A stretch of 64,000 bases of DNA from Heminiphilus faecis (GTDB lineage Bacteria; Bacteroidota; Bacteroidia; Bacteroidales; Muribaculaceae), in the NCBI RefSeq assembly GCF_008728965.1, contig NZ_VSMC01000001.1:59511-123510 (forward strand), read 5' to 3'. Below are positions 26,230 to 36,358 of the stretch, piece after piece. A model generated the notes under the pieces. It ran no database searches. It was not told the DNA's origin and was given only the letters and a program-made list of their open reading frames with translations. A program made the translations under genes and the position numbers. Every line of letters begins with the position of its first letter. The stretch's first letter is position 1.

Positions 26230-27956
26230 TGCTCTGCCGCCGATATCCAAGCCTTTATCTCATCCTGACCGGGATTCTTAAGTTCAAGCTTGAACTTCTT
26301 GTTTATTCCACACAGGTCTTGGAACAGTTTTCCGGGATTAGCACCGACAAGCTGAGCCACTGTAAGTATACCGGCTTTCTGCAATGGAGCCACCCACTCT
26401 TCCGGTATGCCGAGCGCAGTGTATGCCTCGGCCTTGTCGCGGGTCTGCGTCTTTTCAGGACGCATCTGCGGGAATAGCAGCACTTCCTGTATGGTAGTCT
26501 GTCCTGTCATAAGCATTACAAGGCGGTCCATGCCTATACCCATGCCTGATGTCGGCGGCATACCGTATTCAAGCGCTCTTATAAAATCCTTGTCGATTAT
26601 CATGGCCTCGTCGTCGCCCTTTTCAGCCAGACGCATCTGCTCTACGAAGCGCTCATACTGGTCTATCGGGTCATTGAGCTCCGAATAGGCGTTGGCAAGC
26701 TCCTTGCCGTTGACCATAAGCTCGAAACGCTCGGTAAGCTCCGGGTTATTGCGATGACGCTTTGTCAGAGGCGACATCTCTATCGGATAATCGATTATGA
26801 ACGTAGGCTGGATATATGTACCCTCGCACTTCTCGCCGAAAATCTCATCGATGAGTTTGCCTTTACCCATTGTCTCGTCGACCTCTATACCGAGTTTAGA
26901 AGCGGTGGCACGCAACTGCTCTTCATCCATACCGGTTATGTCGATGCCGGTGTGCTCCTTTATGGCATCTATCATAGTGATACGCTTGAACGGAGCCTTG
27001 AAGCTGATGACATTATCGCCGACCTTCACTTCGGTTGTGCCGTTTACGTCAAGACATATCTTTTCAAGCATGCGCTCGGTGAAGTCCATCATCCAGTTGT
27101 AGTCCTTATAGGCGACATAAATCTCCATGCAGGTAAATTCGGGATTATGGGTACGGTCCATGCCCTCATTGCGGAAATTCTTCGAGAACTCGTATACACC
27201 CTCGAAGCCGCCCACTATAAGACGTTTCAGATAAAGTTCGTCGGCAATACGAAGATACAACGGTATGTCAAGTGCATTATGGTGGGTTATAAACGGACGT
27301 GCGGCAGCTCCTCCGGGTATCGACTGGAGTATAGGGGTTTCAACCTCCATATAACCGTGCGAGTTGAAGTAGTCGCGCATAGAGTTAAACACCTTTGTGC
27401 GCTTTATAAATATGTCCTTGACCTGCTCATTAACAACAAGGTCGACATAACGGCGACGATAACGGAGTTCGGGGTCGTCAAACGCGTCATAGGTAACGCC
27501 ATCCTTAACCTTTACGATAGGCAGCGGACGCAGTGACTTGCTCAATACGGTAATCTCGCGTGCGTGAACGGTAATCTCGCCCATCTGGGTGCGGAACACA
27601 AAGCCCTTTATGCCGATAAAGTCGCCTATGTCAAGAAGTTTCTTGAACACTACATTGTACAAGTCCTTGTCCTCTCCCGGGCAAAGGTCATCGCGGCTTA
27701 TATAAACTTGAATACGGCCTTTGGCGTCCTGAAGCTCGATAAAAGAAGCCTTGCCCATGATACGGCGGCTCATTATGCGACCGGCAACGCACACGTCGCG
27801 TTGCGGGGCATTATCGTCAAACGACGCTTTGATTCCGTCAGTGTAAGCGTCGACCGGATATAGGGCGGCAGGATATGGATCAATACCGAGGCGACGCATT
27901 TCGTCAAGACTTCCGCGACGCACTATTTCTTGTTCGCTCAATTCAAGTATATTCAT
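26226..27956 (-). CDS. lysS: Lysyl-tRNA synthetase, class II
   Basis: A 576-residue enzyme that charges tRNA-Lys. An N-terminal OB-fold for the anticodon ([18 protein letters not shown]) precedes the class II core: motif 2 [20 protein letters not shown] and motif 3 [13 protein letters not shown]. About 60 extra residues at the C terminus ([20 protein letters not shown] onward) resemble a helix-hairpin-helix tail found in Bacteroidetes LysS. ATG 27956 is preferred to an upstream non-ATG start in the same frame because the -7 box lies at 27984-27991. The stop overlaps gpsA. Confidence 0.97.
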   Translation of the reverse strand: MNILELSEQEIVRRGSLDEMRRLGIDPYPAALYPVDAYTDGIKASFDDNAPQRDVCVAGRIMSRRIMGKASFIELQDAKGRIQVYISRDDLCPGEDKDLYNVVFKKLLDIGDFIGIKGFVFRTQMGEITVHAREITVLSKSLRPLPIVKVKDGVTYDAFDDPELRYRRRYVDLVVNEQVKDIFIKRTKVFNSMRDYFNSHGYMEVETPILQSIPGGAAARPFITHHNALDIPLYLRIADELYLKRLIVGGFEGVYEFSKNFRNEGMDRTHNPEFTCMEIYVAYKDYNWMMDFTERMLEKICLDVNGTTEVKVGDNVISFKAPFKRITMIDAIKEHTGIDITGMDEEQLRATASKLGIEVDETMGKGKLIDEIFGEKCEGTYIQPTFIIDYPIEMSPLTKRHRNNPELTERFELMVNGKELANAYSELNDPIDQYERFVEQMRLAEKGDDEAMIIDKDFIRALEYGMPPTSGMGIGMDRLVMLMTGQTTIQEVLLFPQMRPEKTQTRDKAEAYTALGIPEEWVAPLQKAGILTVAQLVGANPGKLFQDLCGINKKFKLELKNPGQDEIKAWISAAEQ

Positions 27957-27983
27957 AATTATCTTCTGTTTATCAATTGTCTG

Positions 27984-27991
27984 CAAAATTA
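27984..27991 (-). promoter_or_regulatory. Promoter -7 box of lysS-gpsA
   Basis: CAAAATTA reads TAATTTTG on the minus strand, 28 bases before the lysS ATG at 27956. No strong -33 match was seen. Confidence 0.6.
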
Positions 27992-28075
27992 ATCAATTCA
28001 TGCCATTTATCCATCATCCGGGCATTAAAATCACACTTCCGCGCCGCTTTATACAAATATATATATTCAAAAAAT

Positions 28076-28106
28076 TTTGAGGTATGGGGAAATTGGGTTA
28101 ATTTTG
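28076..28106 (+). promoter_or_regulatory. Promoter of the TPR membrane protein
   Basis: TTTG at 28076-28079, a 19-base spacer and TAATTTTG at 28099-28106 match the Bacteroidetes consensus well. The ATG at 28166 leaves a leader of about 55 bases. Confidence 0.8.
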
Positions 28107-28165
28107 CAGCCGATAATGACCGAAAGTCAGGTTTAAATTGTTATAAAAGAAAAATTAATTATACA

Positions 28166-28852
28166 ATGGCTGAAAAAGACCAAAACAACCAACCTATCGC
28201 TCTCGAAGAGGTTGAAAAAGACAACAAAGAGTTAAAAGAAAAAGTGACCCTCGGTCAAAAATATCTTGTATGGCTCATGATTGCAGTATCAGCAATCGCC
28301 ATCATCGTGATAATCTATATCTTCGCGGTCCGCAATCCCGGCATCAAGTCAGGCAACGAGGCTGTATCGCAGGCCGATGTCACCCTCGCTCAAGGCAACG
28401 ACTCTCTTGCCCTGACACAGTATCAGCAAGTGGCTGATAAATATGGATATGACGCAGGCAACCGCGCCGCACTCATGGCAGCCACTCTCAACTACAAGAA
28501 CGGCAATTATGAGGCCGCCCTTAATGACCTGAAAGGCTATGACCCTCAGGAAAGCATTGTAGGCGCCGCCGCCAAGTCACTTGAAGGCGACTGCTACGTA
28601 AATCTCAAAAAATACAACGAAGCCCTGTCATCTTATGACAAAGCCATAAAGGAGAGCGATGACAACGCCCTTTACACTCCGCTTTTCATGCTTAAGAAAG
28701 CCACCGTACTCCGCGAACTCAAGGACTATGCCGGCGAGCTTAAGGTACTGAAGTCTATCAAGAATGACTATCCCGAATACGCCGCCCAATACCGCGTGGA
28801 CATCGACAAATACATAGCCCGCGCCGAGTATCAGGCCGGTCAGAGCAAGTAA
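28166..28852 (+). CDS. TPR protein with a single membrane anchor
   Basis: A 228-residue protein. A charged N terminus (residues 1-30) is followed by one membrane helix (about 33-54). The rest is a set of TPR-like helices, the clearest being VNLKKYNEALSSYDKAI. It has the layout of TPR proteins such as YfgM/AncA-type periplasmic helpers, which bind partners at the cell envelope. The gene stands alone, with its own promoter at 28076-28106 and a strong terminator at 28875-28912. No partner can be named. Confidence 0.85.
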   Translation: MAEKDQNNQPIALEEVEKDNKELKEKVTLGQKYLVWLMIAVSAIAIIVIIYIFAVRNPGIKSGNEAVSQADVTLAQGNDSLALTQYQQVADKYGYDAGNRAALMAATLNYKNGNYEAALNDLKGYDPQESIVGAAAKSLEGDCYVNLKKYNEALSSYDKAIKESDDNALYTPLFMLKKATVLRELKDYAGELKVLKSIKNDYPEYAAQYRVDIDKYIARAEYQAGQSK

Positions 28853-28874
28853 TCGCAACCAGATACGAAAATAC

Positions 28875-28912
28875 AATGAAGCCGCTTGACCCAAAAGTCA
28901 AGCGGCTTCATT
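28875..28912 (+). terminator. Terminator of the TPR gene
   Basis: AATGAAGCCGCTTGAC and GTCAAGCGGCTTCATT form a perfect 16-bp stem with a six-base loop, followed by an AT-rich TATAAT stretch. It lies 22 bases after the stop codon. Confidence 0.85.
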
Positions 28913-28931
28913 ATAATAGGTCAACGCCGGT

Positions 28932-29033
28932 GGACGCCAGTAGTACGGCGCCCGCGAATCCGAAGGCCATACAAGCAGGGCGGTTGTAGAATACCATACG
29001 GCTCGTAGCCGGACGCCGTGGTACTGGCGCTCC
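28932..29033. repeat. Dispersed relative of the 95-bp repeat core, inverted pair
   Basis: GGACGCCAGTAGTACGGCGCC at 28932-28952 and GGACGCCGTGGTACTGGCGC from 29011 are near inverse complements of each other. The second matches the core of the array at 1-234 at 20 of 25 positions (CGCCGTACTACTGGCGCC and the CCTACA that follows). Both sites lie just outside genes next to strong hairpins. It looks like a REP-type palindromic element family. Confidence 0.75.
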
Positions 29034-29582
29034 TACCAACATTCGTCAGCAACCGCATTTTTACATTGATTTATAAAAATGAAAGTGCGCTACTTCACAG
29101 CAGCACACTCCCTCATAACCAAAATTCAAGTATATATTTCTTGTCGTCTAACAATCTGTTGTCTACTAAAGCCAACAATCGTTATATGACCCGGGAACCG
29201 CAGTCAAAACAGAAGGTAGATGTATATGATAATAAGGAGAGATGACTGTGTTTTCCCAAGCCTGTGACTTTCATCAAGCCGATGCAAAGTTACCGCTTAC
29301 TATTGAATTGATTCATAAAGCCATACGAAATAAATCTAAAATGAATGCAGACCATAAACAATACACGCAAATCATTTGTTATCAACGCATTTCATATCAT
29401 TTTGCCATAAATAGCCCTACGAACAGTCCATCTGTATAAACACACTTTTAGTTAAATGCCGCGTTTTACGATTTATTAACATCACAAAGACTCTTGGGCC
29501 ATAAGACAGTCAATACAATAACGACACGGCTGTGCATTTAAAAACATATCACCGGCTGCAGTGACAGACATATAATATAAAA
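29034..29582. other. Gene-free stretch
   Basis: About 550 bases, AT-rich, between the repeat pair and the SusD terminator. Short open frames at 29018-29245 and 29242-29439 have no recognisable domain, ribosome-binding site or promoter, and are judged to be chance. No tRNA or structured RNA was recognised. It may hold degraded sequence. Confidence 0.5.
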
Positions 29583-29605
29583 GGGCCGCGAGTCATTCGC
29601 GGCCC
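29583..29605 (-). terminator. Terminator of the SusCD operon
   Basis: GGGCCGCGA and TCGCGGCCC pair over 9 bp with a five-base loop. On the minus strand the hairpin is followed by TTTTATATTATATG. It lies 67 bases after the SusD stop. Confidence 0.85.
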
Positions 29606-29672
29606 CATACCCTTGCAGTAATTCTAACGAGGGATTTTTACACCAATCGGGATTCTGTATGAACCTTATATT

Positions 29673-31709
29673 TTACCATCCGGGGTTTTGGGTAAGATTG
29701 GGATTAAGACGTCGCTGACCTTCAGGAATAAAATCAAGATACTGTCTTACATTCCAGAAGCAATTTTCTGCGCGCGTGGCTATAGGACGGCCGTAATCGG
29801 GACTTGCAGGATCCTCCGACGCCATTCCATACTGAAGAGGACGGGTCTGAGGGTTATAAGCCGGTTCGCCGTAATAGTTTGACACATTGCTCGGGCCATT
29901 GACCGTGTTGGCGGGATTGGTATATGCGGTACCGAGTATACGACGGCCGAGCTTACGACCGTTAAGGTTAATATGAGCTATACCCCAGCGCTTGAGGTCA
30001 TCCATACGGAAGTTTTCGGCAAAGAGCTCGCAGGTGCGCTCGCGGCGTATCTCGTCGAGCATTGTCATGGCATGGCACTCATAGCTTCCGGTAGCGAAGT
30101 TGAACCAGCCTGCATCAAATTTGCCTGCAATAAGAGAGTTGGTCAAACGGGCCACCTTGGCACGCGCTCTATTCTTGTTGATAGAGAAGTCGAGGTCGGC
30201 GTCGGAGATGGCTCCGTTGCCAAGTTCACATACAGCCTCGGCATATATGCAGTGTACCTCGGCAAGACGGAGTACGGGCCAGTCGGCAGACTCCTGATTG
30301 GTAGAACGTCCTGCACCTTCGATAAGATACTTTCGGCATCCATAGCCATTGTGGGTGGAGTTTACACCGATCATAGGAGTATAGACACCACGCTTGCTGA
30401 CATTTGCAGGGTCAGAGGGATTCCACGAGTCGGACGGTTCCGGGAAAAGCGGTTCGGGATAAGGATTGCCCAGAGCAGTCATAGGGTCGCCGTATTCGGT
30501 GGCGGCAGTCCATGTGACTTTATAGGGAGGTATTATACAGCCTATAAATCGCATATCGCGGTTCTCGAACTCTCCCTCAAATGTGTCATATCCGCCAAAT
30601 TCCTCGTTATAATAAGCATCCTGATAGCTCGAAGATGTGCTCAAGTGAATCGGAAGACCGTTGGAGCATACAAATGATTCGCCAAACCATGCGCTAATAT
30701 TGCTTGACTGGCCTGTAGTGACAGTGTATGCAAGGTTGCTACCGCCCTTTTTAAGGTCCACATCATAAGGATTGTTTATAATAAACTCCTTATTGGTAGC
30801 TTTGCCTACACCTTTGTAATTGGCTATATTGCCGTTGGCATCGTCGAGGTTGAAAAGATAATAGTAGCTCAGACCCGTGTCGGAACACTCGTCCCAGAGG
30901 GCGAAAGTACCGCGCTCGGCTTCATCTATGACAGCCTTTGACATGTCACGGGCCAATGCAAGCCACTCCTCAACCGAAGGATATCCTTCAGGCTTGAATT
31001 TACCGGCACCAACGCTCTCTCCGTCACCGTCAAGATCGATACCTATAGAAGGAGTATATTTCTCCCATGTAGCTTCATACAAAGCCACGCGTGCAAGAAA
31101 GCCCTGAGCTCCCTCACGAGTAAGTTTACCCCGGTTTTCAAGGCCGGAGAGAGTACTGCGCTTGGGCAGCAGGTCAACGGCTCTTTTCAGGTCGTTCATA
31201 ACAAGGTAGGCAACTTCATAGCGGCTGTTGCGCTTACCGTAAACAACAGGATCGCTTGTATCGATCACATGGTCTATTATTGGCACACCACCGAATGTAC
31301 GAAGCTGATTGAAGTGATGCCATGCACGGAAAAAATATGCAGTGCCTACGGAAGTGGCGATAGGATGTGAGGCAGTCATGTCTTCGAGAGGTCCGGCATA
31401 AGAGGCCGCCTTTTCAAGAAGGATATTGCATTCGCGATGTCCTCCGAAACCCCATGTGCCGTGGCTCTCTCCGGTAGTACCGGCATCGTTGGCTCCGATG
31501 CCTGATGTGTCAAGGTTGAGTTCAAATTTCACATCCCACTTGCCGCCGAAGCAGTAAAGCCTGTTGGCAGCCTGTTCAAACTGCTCCGGGGTCTTGAAGG
31601 TTATGGCTTCGGTTCCCTGATCGGTAGGCTCCTTGTCAAGGAAGTCGGAGCATGCCGTCATTGTAAGGCCGACGGCAAGCATCAATATGGATTTATTGTA
31701 TAGTTTCAT
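29673..31709 (-). CDS. SusD/RagB family surface glycan-binding lipoprotein
   Basis: A 678-residue lipoprotein (MTACSDFLD, Cys20), anchored on the outer face of the outer membrane. The SusD fold is indicated by the early DFLDKEPTD stretch, TAYFFRAWHHFNQLRTFGGV (the TPR helix region), RLAEVHCIYAEAVCEL and the C-terminal ERTCELFAENFRMDDLKRWG. SusD proteins bind the glycan and form a lid on the SusC channel. The gene follows SusC by 22 bases and ends the operon. The length is on the long side for SusD, so it may carry extra loops. The glycan is unknown, and no glycoside hydrolase is next to it. Confidence 0.95.
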   Translation of the reverse strand: MKLYNKSILMLAVGLTMTACSDFLDKEPTDQGTEAITFKTPEQFEQAANRLYCFGGKWDVKFELNLDTSGIGANDAGTTGESHGTWGFGGHRECNILLEKAASYAGPLEDMTASHPIATSVGTAYFFRAWHHFNQLRTFGGVPIIDHVIDTSDPVVYGKRNSRYEVAYLVMNDLKRAVDLLPKRSTLSGLENRGKLTREGAQGFLARVALYEATWEKYTPSIGIDLDGDGESVGAGKFKPEGYPSVEEWLALARDMSKAVIDEAERGTFALWDECSDTGLSYYYLFNLDDANGNIANYKGVGKATNKEFIINNPYDVDLKKGGSNLAYTVTTGQSSNISAWFGESFVCSNGLPIHLSTSSSYQDAYYNEEFGGYDTFEGEFENRDMRFIGCIIPPYKVTWTAATEYGDPMTALGNPYPEPLFPEPSDSWNPSDPANVSKRGVYTPMIGVNSTHNGYGCRKYLIEGAGRSTNQESADWPVLRLAEVHCIYAEAVCELGNGAISDADLDFSINKNRARAKVARLTNSLIAGKFDAGWFNFATGSYECHAMTMLDEIRRERTCELFAENFRMDDLKRWGIAHINLNGRKLGRRILGTAYTNPANTVNGPSNVSNYYGEPAYNPQTRPLQYGMASEDPASPDYGRPIATRAENCFWNVRQYLDFIPEGQRRLNPNLTQNPGW

Positions 31710-31731
31710 ATATTTATGTCTTTAACGGTTA

Positions 31732-34700
31732 TCAGAAAGTAAGTTCAACACCGAAGTTCAGCATACGGCTGAAGGGGAAGATACTGCTTGATGCCTCACC
31801 ATACTCGGGATCATATCCGTCATGTACTTTGGACCACTCCCAAAGGTCGTCGCCCGAGAAATAAACGCGGAATTTTTCCACACCGGCTTTCGAGGTCCAC
31901 TGACGGGGAAGCGTGTAACCTACCACGAGATTCTTCAGACGTATATAGCGGTTGTTGTTGACCGACACGTCGGAGTTGGCGTAGTTGAAGCGGTTGAAGT
32001 TATTGCTTCGCGACAGAATGGTATATTCATTGGAGTGATTTTCTTCAGTCCATGTCTTACCGATGAAGGTGTTGTTCTGCAAACAGTAGTTAACCACGAA
32101 TGGAGCATACATATTGCCTGAACGGAGAATGGTCTGCTTGCCCACACCTTGGAAGAATACAGAAAGGTCGATACCCTTCCATTCGAGGCCGCCTTTGATA
32201 CCGAACGATACGCGGGGAGCCGTGTCGCCGGCATAATACAGGTCATGCTCGTCGATAACTCCGTTGCCGTTGACATCGACACGCTTGCGGGCACCGGGAC
32301 GAAGACGGTCAACCGAGTTTTCGATAGGCGCAGGAAGAATGTTGCCTTGTTTAGGTCCTGAATGGTCGGCATTCCAGTAATACATCTCATAATATGCGTC
32401 GACCTCCTCCTGAGTCTGGAATACTCCGTCGGTCTGGAATACATAGATGGCGTTGATAGGTTTGCCGATAAGACGCTTGGAATTGATACCGGCAGTGGGA
32501 ACATTCTCGTTATTGGTAAGTTCAAGAAGTTTGGTCTTGGCATCAAACACGTTGAAACCGACATTATAGTTGACCTGACCTATACGGTCGCGCCAGTTTA
32601 CTTCAATCTCCCAACCGCGGGTACGTAGCTTACCGTTGTTGGTCTTCGGAGCCGAGGCACCGAGTACGGCCGGATATGTAACGTCGATAAACATACCGTC
32701 GTTGGTCTTCTGGAACCAGTCAAACGATGCACGCAGACGGTTATTGAAGAAGCCGAAGTCGATACCGGCATTGTGCGATATGAGACTTTCCCAAGTACGG
32801 TCGCTCGAAGTCATGCCGTTGATCCACATGGTCGGCAACTTCGTTGTGCCGAGATATACACTGCCCGTGCTTATGGTCGAGAACGATTCATAATTGCCTA
32901 TGCCGTTGACAGAACCGGTCTTACCATAGTTATAACGAACTTTCAGGAAGTTCACATAATTGGCGGCGCCTATGTTTTCCCAGAACTTCTCGCCTGAAAC
33001 GACCCAACCTCCCGATACGGAGTAGAAATTCTTCCAGCGCTGCTTTGGGCTCAGCTTGGATGATCCGTCGCGACGGCCGAGGAATGAAACAAGATAACGG
33101 TCATCATAGTTGTATCGTAAATCGGTGACCCATGACAGGAAGCTCCATGAATGAGAACCGCCGTCAGCCCCGTTATTGTCGCCGCCGACAAATACGTTCA
33201 TATCGGTCAGACCCGAACCGGGATAGGTCTCGCCTTTCCAGCGCGACGCGCCAAGGTTCTTATAATCTTCGTTTTCACCGGTATAACCGACCATGGCGTC
33301 AACCTGATGCTGTCCGAACTTGCGGTTATAGTAAGCAAATGCACCGAGTGTATAGCTGTTCCAATAGCGATGGTACTCGCTGATACCTGACGGCGAATTA
33401 AGCACACCGCCCTTCGTGGTATTATTGCCCGCCCAGTCATAAAAACGCACCTCCGTCTTGGTATTGGTGTTCTCTTTTTCCACTCGCTTATATGCTCCGG
33501 AAACGGCAAATGAAAGACCTTTTACATAACGTGAAATGTCAAGTGTGATTTTTCCGTTGGCACGGAACGTATTCCAGCGGTCTTCATTCTTGCCGCCTTG
33601 AGTAAACCATCCGTAAGGATTGCGCTCGCTGGAGAATGTATCGTACGGATCACCGTTCTGATTGGTAATGGCCCAGAACCACGGGTCCTGCCAACCACGG
33701 CCTATACCCTGTGAGGGATTGCGCACTACGCGACGTTCATATGACATGCCGGTCTCAATCTTGAACATGTCGTTGGGCTTATAGTCGGCGTTCAACCGGG
33801 CGCCATACTTCTTCTCACCGTCTTCTGCAATCTTGAGCTGCGACTGGGCGGTAGAGTAGTTCAATGATGCGCGATAATTGAATTTATCATCGCCACCGGA
33901 TATGCTGACATTATGCTTCCATGTATCGGCATTGCCGTAAAGGAAGTCTAGCAGATAATTGTCGGGCTCCCAGCGGTCGATGAACGAACCGCGCATAAGA
34001 GTCATTGTCTTTCCGGCGACAAGAGATTCGTAAAGCGACTGACCTATCACCGCGTCGGCACCGGGAATAGCCTCCCAGACACCGGTTTCGGGATTCTGCT
34101 GTGCGGGAGTACCTCCGAATGTGTTGAATATCCACCAGTTGAAGCGGCTCATAAGCTCATCATGGTCGGTGATACCGGGATTGGATGCTTTTGTATCGTT
34201 ATATTGACCCTCAAACCACATCTGAAGCCACTCCTGATTATTTGTGATGGGAAGATCGGCTCCGTCGATAGTGCGGCTGTAGCTACCCGAATAGGTCACC
34301 TGCGGCTTGCCTATGCGTCCGCGCTTGGTCGTAACGAGAATGACACCACCGGCCGAACGTGCACCGTAGATGGCAGCCGAAGCGTCTTTCAACACCGATA
34401 TGTTGGCGATGTCGTTACCGTCCATCGAATTGAGTTCGTCAAGCGAGGCCGACTGCCCGTCGATAAGGATAAGCGGACCGCCGCCGTTGATTGAGTATGC
34501 ACCACGTATCTCCATAGACGCGTCCTCGCTACCGGGACGGGAAGATTTACGGGTCACGGTCAGACCGGGGATTTCGCCCTGCAGCGCGGTAGTAGTGTTA
34601 GTGACACCACGGTTCTTATATACTTCGTCACCTTTGATCTGGGCAATGGCACCGGTCAATGACTCTTTCTTCTGTGTGGTATAACCTGTCACGATCACTT

Positions 34701-35040
34701 CATCGAGAGCAGTGGCCGAAGGCACGAGATGCAGCTCAAGGTTATTTTTGCCGTTAACCGACACGGCGAGCGGACGATAGCCTATATAGGACACTTCGAG
34801 CACTGCATCTTTCTTGGCGCGGATGGTGAAACGACCGTCGATATCGGTGGCCGTAGCCTCGGTTTTGCTGCCTTTGACGCGTACCGTGGCACCCACGACA
34901 GGGTCGCCGAGCTCGTCGATTACCGTACCGCTTACGGTACCGGCCTGAGTCTGAGCCGATGACTGCGCGAAAAGGGGCATGCTTATCGCGGGGGCTCCCA
35001 AAGTGAGCACTGCCGCTAACAGATATGCTTTCTTGTTCAT
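31732..35040 (-). CDS. SusC/RagA family TonB-linked glycan importer
   Basis: A 1102-residue outer-membrane protein. After the signal peptide (about 1-26), a carboxypeptidase-regulatory-like domain (about 38-110, GTVIDELGDPVVGATVRVKG) leads to the TonB-box region (LDEVIVTGYTTQKKESLTGA). The plug follows (VTNTTTALQGEIPGL, GGPLILIDGQSASLDELN, ISVLKDASAAIYGARSAGGV), then a barrel ending NFGVELTF. It imports oligosaccharides captured by its SusD lid. It lacks an N-terminal STN signalling domain, so direct control of the upstream ECF sigma factor by the usual anti-sigma route is not expected. Confidence 0.96.
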   Translation of the reverse strand: MNKKAYLLAAVLTLGAPAISMPLFAQSSAQTQAGTVSGTVIDELGDPVVGATVRVKGSKTEATATDIDGRFTIRAKKDAVLEVSYIGYRPLAVSVNGKNNLELHLVPSATALDEVIVTGYTTQKKESLTGAIAQIKGDEVYKNRGVTNTTTALQGEIPGLTVTRKSSRPGSEDASMEIRGAYSINGGGPLILIDGQSASLDELNSMDGNDIANISVLKDASAAIYGARSAGGVILVTTKRGRIGKPQVTYSGSYSRTIDGADLPITNNQEWLQMWFEGQYNDTKASNPGITDHDELMSRFNWWIFNTFGGTPAQQNPETGVWEAIPGADAVIGQSLYESLVAGKTMTLMRGSFIDRWEPDNYLLDFLYGNADTWKHNVSISGGDDKFNYRASLNYSTAQSQLKIAEDGEKKYGARLNADYKPNDMFKIETGMSYERRVVRNPSQGIGRGWQDPWFWAITNQNGDPYDTFSSERNPYGWFTQGGKNEDRWNTFRANGKITLDISRYVKGLSFAVSGAYKRVEKENTNTKTEVRFYDWAGNNTTKGGVLNSPSGISEYHRYWNSYTLGAFAYYNRKFGQHQVDAMVGYTGENEDYKNLGASRWKGETYPGSGLTDMNVFVGGDNNGADGGSHSWSFLSWVTDLRYNYDDRYLVSFLGRRDGSSKLSPKQRWKNFYSVSGGWVVSGEKFWENIGAANYVNFLKVRYNYGKTGSVNGIGNYESFSTISTGSVYLGTTKLPTMWINGMTSSDRTWESLISHNAGIDFGFFNNRLRASFDWFQKTNDGMFIDVTYPAVLGASAPKTNNGKLRTRGWEIEVNWRDRIGQVNYNVGFNVFDAKTKLLELTNNENVPTAGINSKRLIGKPINAIYVFQTDGVFQTQEEVDAYYEMYYWNADHSGPKQGNILPAPIENSVDRLRPGARKRVDVNGNGVIDEHDLYYAGDTAPRVSFGIKGGLEWKGIDLSVFFQGVGKQTILRSGNMYAPFVVNYCLQNNTFIGKTWTEENHSNEYTILSRSNNFNRFNYANSDVSVNNNRYIRLKNLVVGYTLPRQWTSKAGVEKFRVYFSGDDLWEWSKVHDGYDPEYGEASSSIFPFSRMLNFGVELTF

Positions 35041-35077
35041 TGCAAAATTGTTTTGACTGATTTATTACGATTTAAGA

Positions 35078-36310
35078 TTACTCGGCAGGAGTATACGCGT
35101 TGAACTCCGATACCATAACAAAGTCACCACCCTTGTCTGTCTCGGCAAAATAAGCCTTGATATAGCGAGCTTTTCTGACTTCTTTCATGCCGAAGAGCTG
35201 ATGGCGGTCCACATTACGGTCAAACGCATACCAGCCCTGATTGTCCCAGCTCCATTCGTTGGGGTCGGCACCGCTGGCATTGGCCTCGGAGCATGTATAG
35301 AATGTCTGGCCTGTATGAGTGCCGTTGTTTCCGCTACGGCGACGTATCGATACATTGGACACATCCACATCCTCGCCCATGTCTATGATAAAGAAGTGCG
35401 GATAAGCCGAAGGTGTCTTCCATGACGTATGCCAGAACGAACCCTCGTTGCCGTCAATCATCTCGATTACACGACCGTTCTTGCCTCCGTTCTCGCCGAC
35501 GGCTTCCTGTGAGGAATAACCTATCTGCGGATCATTGCTTTGAGTGAAGCCGGGGAATGTCCAAGCAGAGCGGTCAAGCGCGACAACCTTCTTGGCGTAT
35601 GCCTCCATCGAACGGATATCGGAGGAGTTGCCGTCAGCATCCTGCGCGGTAATCGACAATGATGCAGTGGAGCCGTTGATAAACTCTTTGTCGGAAGTGA
35701 AAAGATGGACAAACGTTTTGCTCTCGCTGTTGGGAGCTGCTTCAAACTTATAGGTACCGCTCTTGGAGGCGTCGGACTTGTCGGTATACTTGACCTCAAC
35801 AAAAACTTTGGCCACAGTCTCATTCTTATATCCGACGTAGATACCGCCCCATGCGCTTTCGGCAGTAATCGACTCCGATACGGCGATGAATGCGGGAGCT
35901 CCGGGAGTGCCGGCATATGTCACCGCACCTTGGTTATTGCCGCGCAGAGAGCATGCGTAAAAATTAAAATCCACCGGATCAGTGGCTACAAAACCGCTAA
36001 TCGTGGCTTTTACGACACCGTTCTCATCGGCGTGATCCTTTGAAAACACCTGATAGACCTCTTCGCCTTTAGCGTTTTTATAGGTTATCTTAGTGTACAT
36101 GAAACTCGGGTCGGAGGGTACGGTCCAAGTAAGATAGACCTCTCCGGGACCCGCAACCGAGCTCACATCGGTCACTTTGGCCGGTGCAGCGTCATTGATA
36201 CTTGCTTTACCTTCGGTCTCGTCACCGCAGGACGATAACATCAGCGACGGCCCGGCAAGGAGTGTCGCAATGAAGGCAGCACGAAAAACATTAAGCACTG
36301 TTTGTTTCAT
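35078..36310 (-). CDS. Surface lipoprotein with DUF4959/DUF5000-like domains
   Basis: A 410-residue lipoprotein (LMLSSC, Cys28). The N-terminal third (about 40-130, KVTDVSSVAGPGEVYLTW) is a fibronectin III-like DUF4959 domain, the middle resembles DUF5126, and the last 150 residues are an F5/8 type C-like DUF5000 domain (MIDGNEGSFWHTSW and YIKAYFAETDKGG). This three-domain order is typical of Bacteroidetes surface glycan-binding proteins beside SusCD. It lies 38 bases upstream of susC and downstream of the sigma gene, so it is part of the same operon. It probably binds the same glycan as the SusCD pair (inference). Confidence 0.85.
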   Translation of the reverse strand: MKQTVLNVFRAAFIATLLAGPSLMLSSCGDETEGKASINDAAPAKVTDVSSVAGPGEVYLTWTVPSDPSFMYTKITYKNAKGEEVYQVFSKDHADENGVVKATISGFVATDPVDFNFYACSLRGNNQGAVTYAGTPGAPAFIAVSESITAESAWGGIYVGYKNETVAKVFVEVKYTDKSDASKSGTYKFEAAPNSESKTFVHLFTSDKEFINGSTASLSITAQDADGNSSDIRSMEAYAKKVVALDRSAWTFPGFTQSNDPQIGYSSQEAVGENGGKNGRVIEMIDGNEGSFWHTSWKTPSAYPHFFIIDMGEDVDVSNVSIRRRSGNNGTHTGQTFYTCSEANASGADPNEWSWDNQGWYAFDRNVDRHQLFGMKEVRKARYIKAYFAETDKGGDFVMVSEFNAYTPAE

Positions 36311-36358
36311 ACGGTTAATTTAAAGTTAATTATTGTATAGTTATCTCTGATTGATTTT

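Noticed and set aside
29018-29439. Two short plus-strand open frames in the gap
   Set aside because: They have no promoter or recognisable domain, they overlap the repeat, and the codon content is not coding-like.
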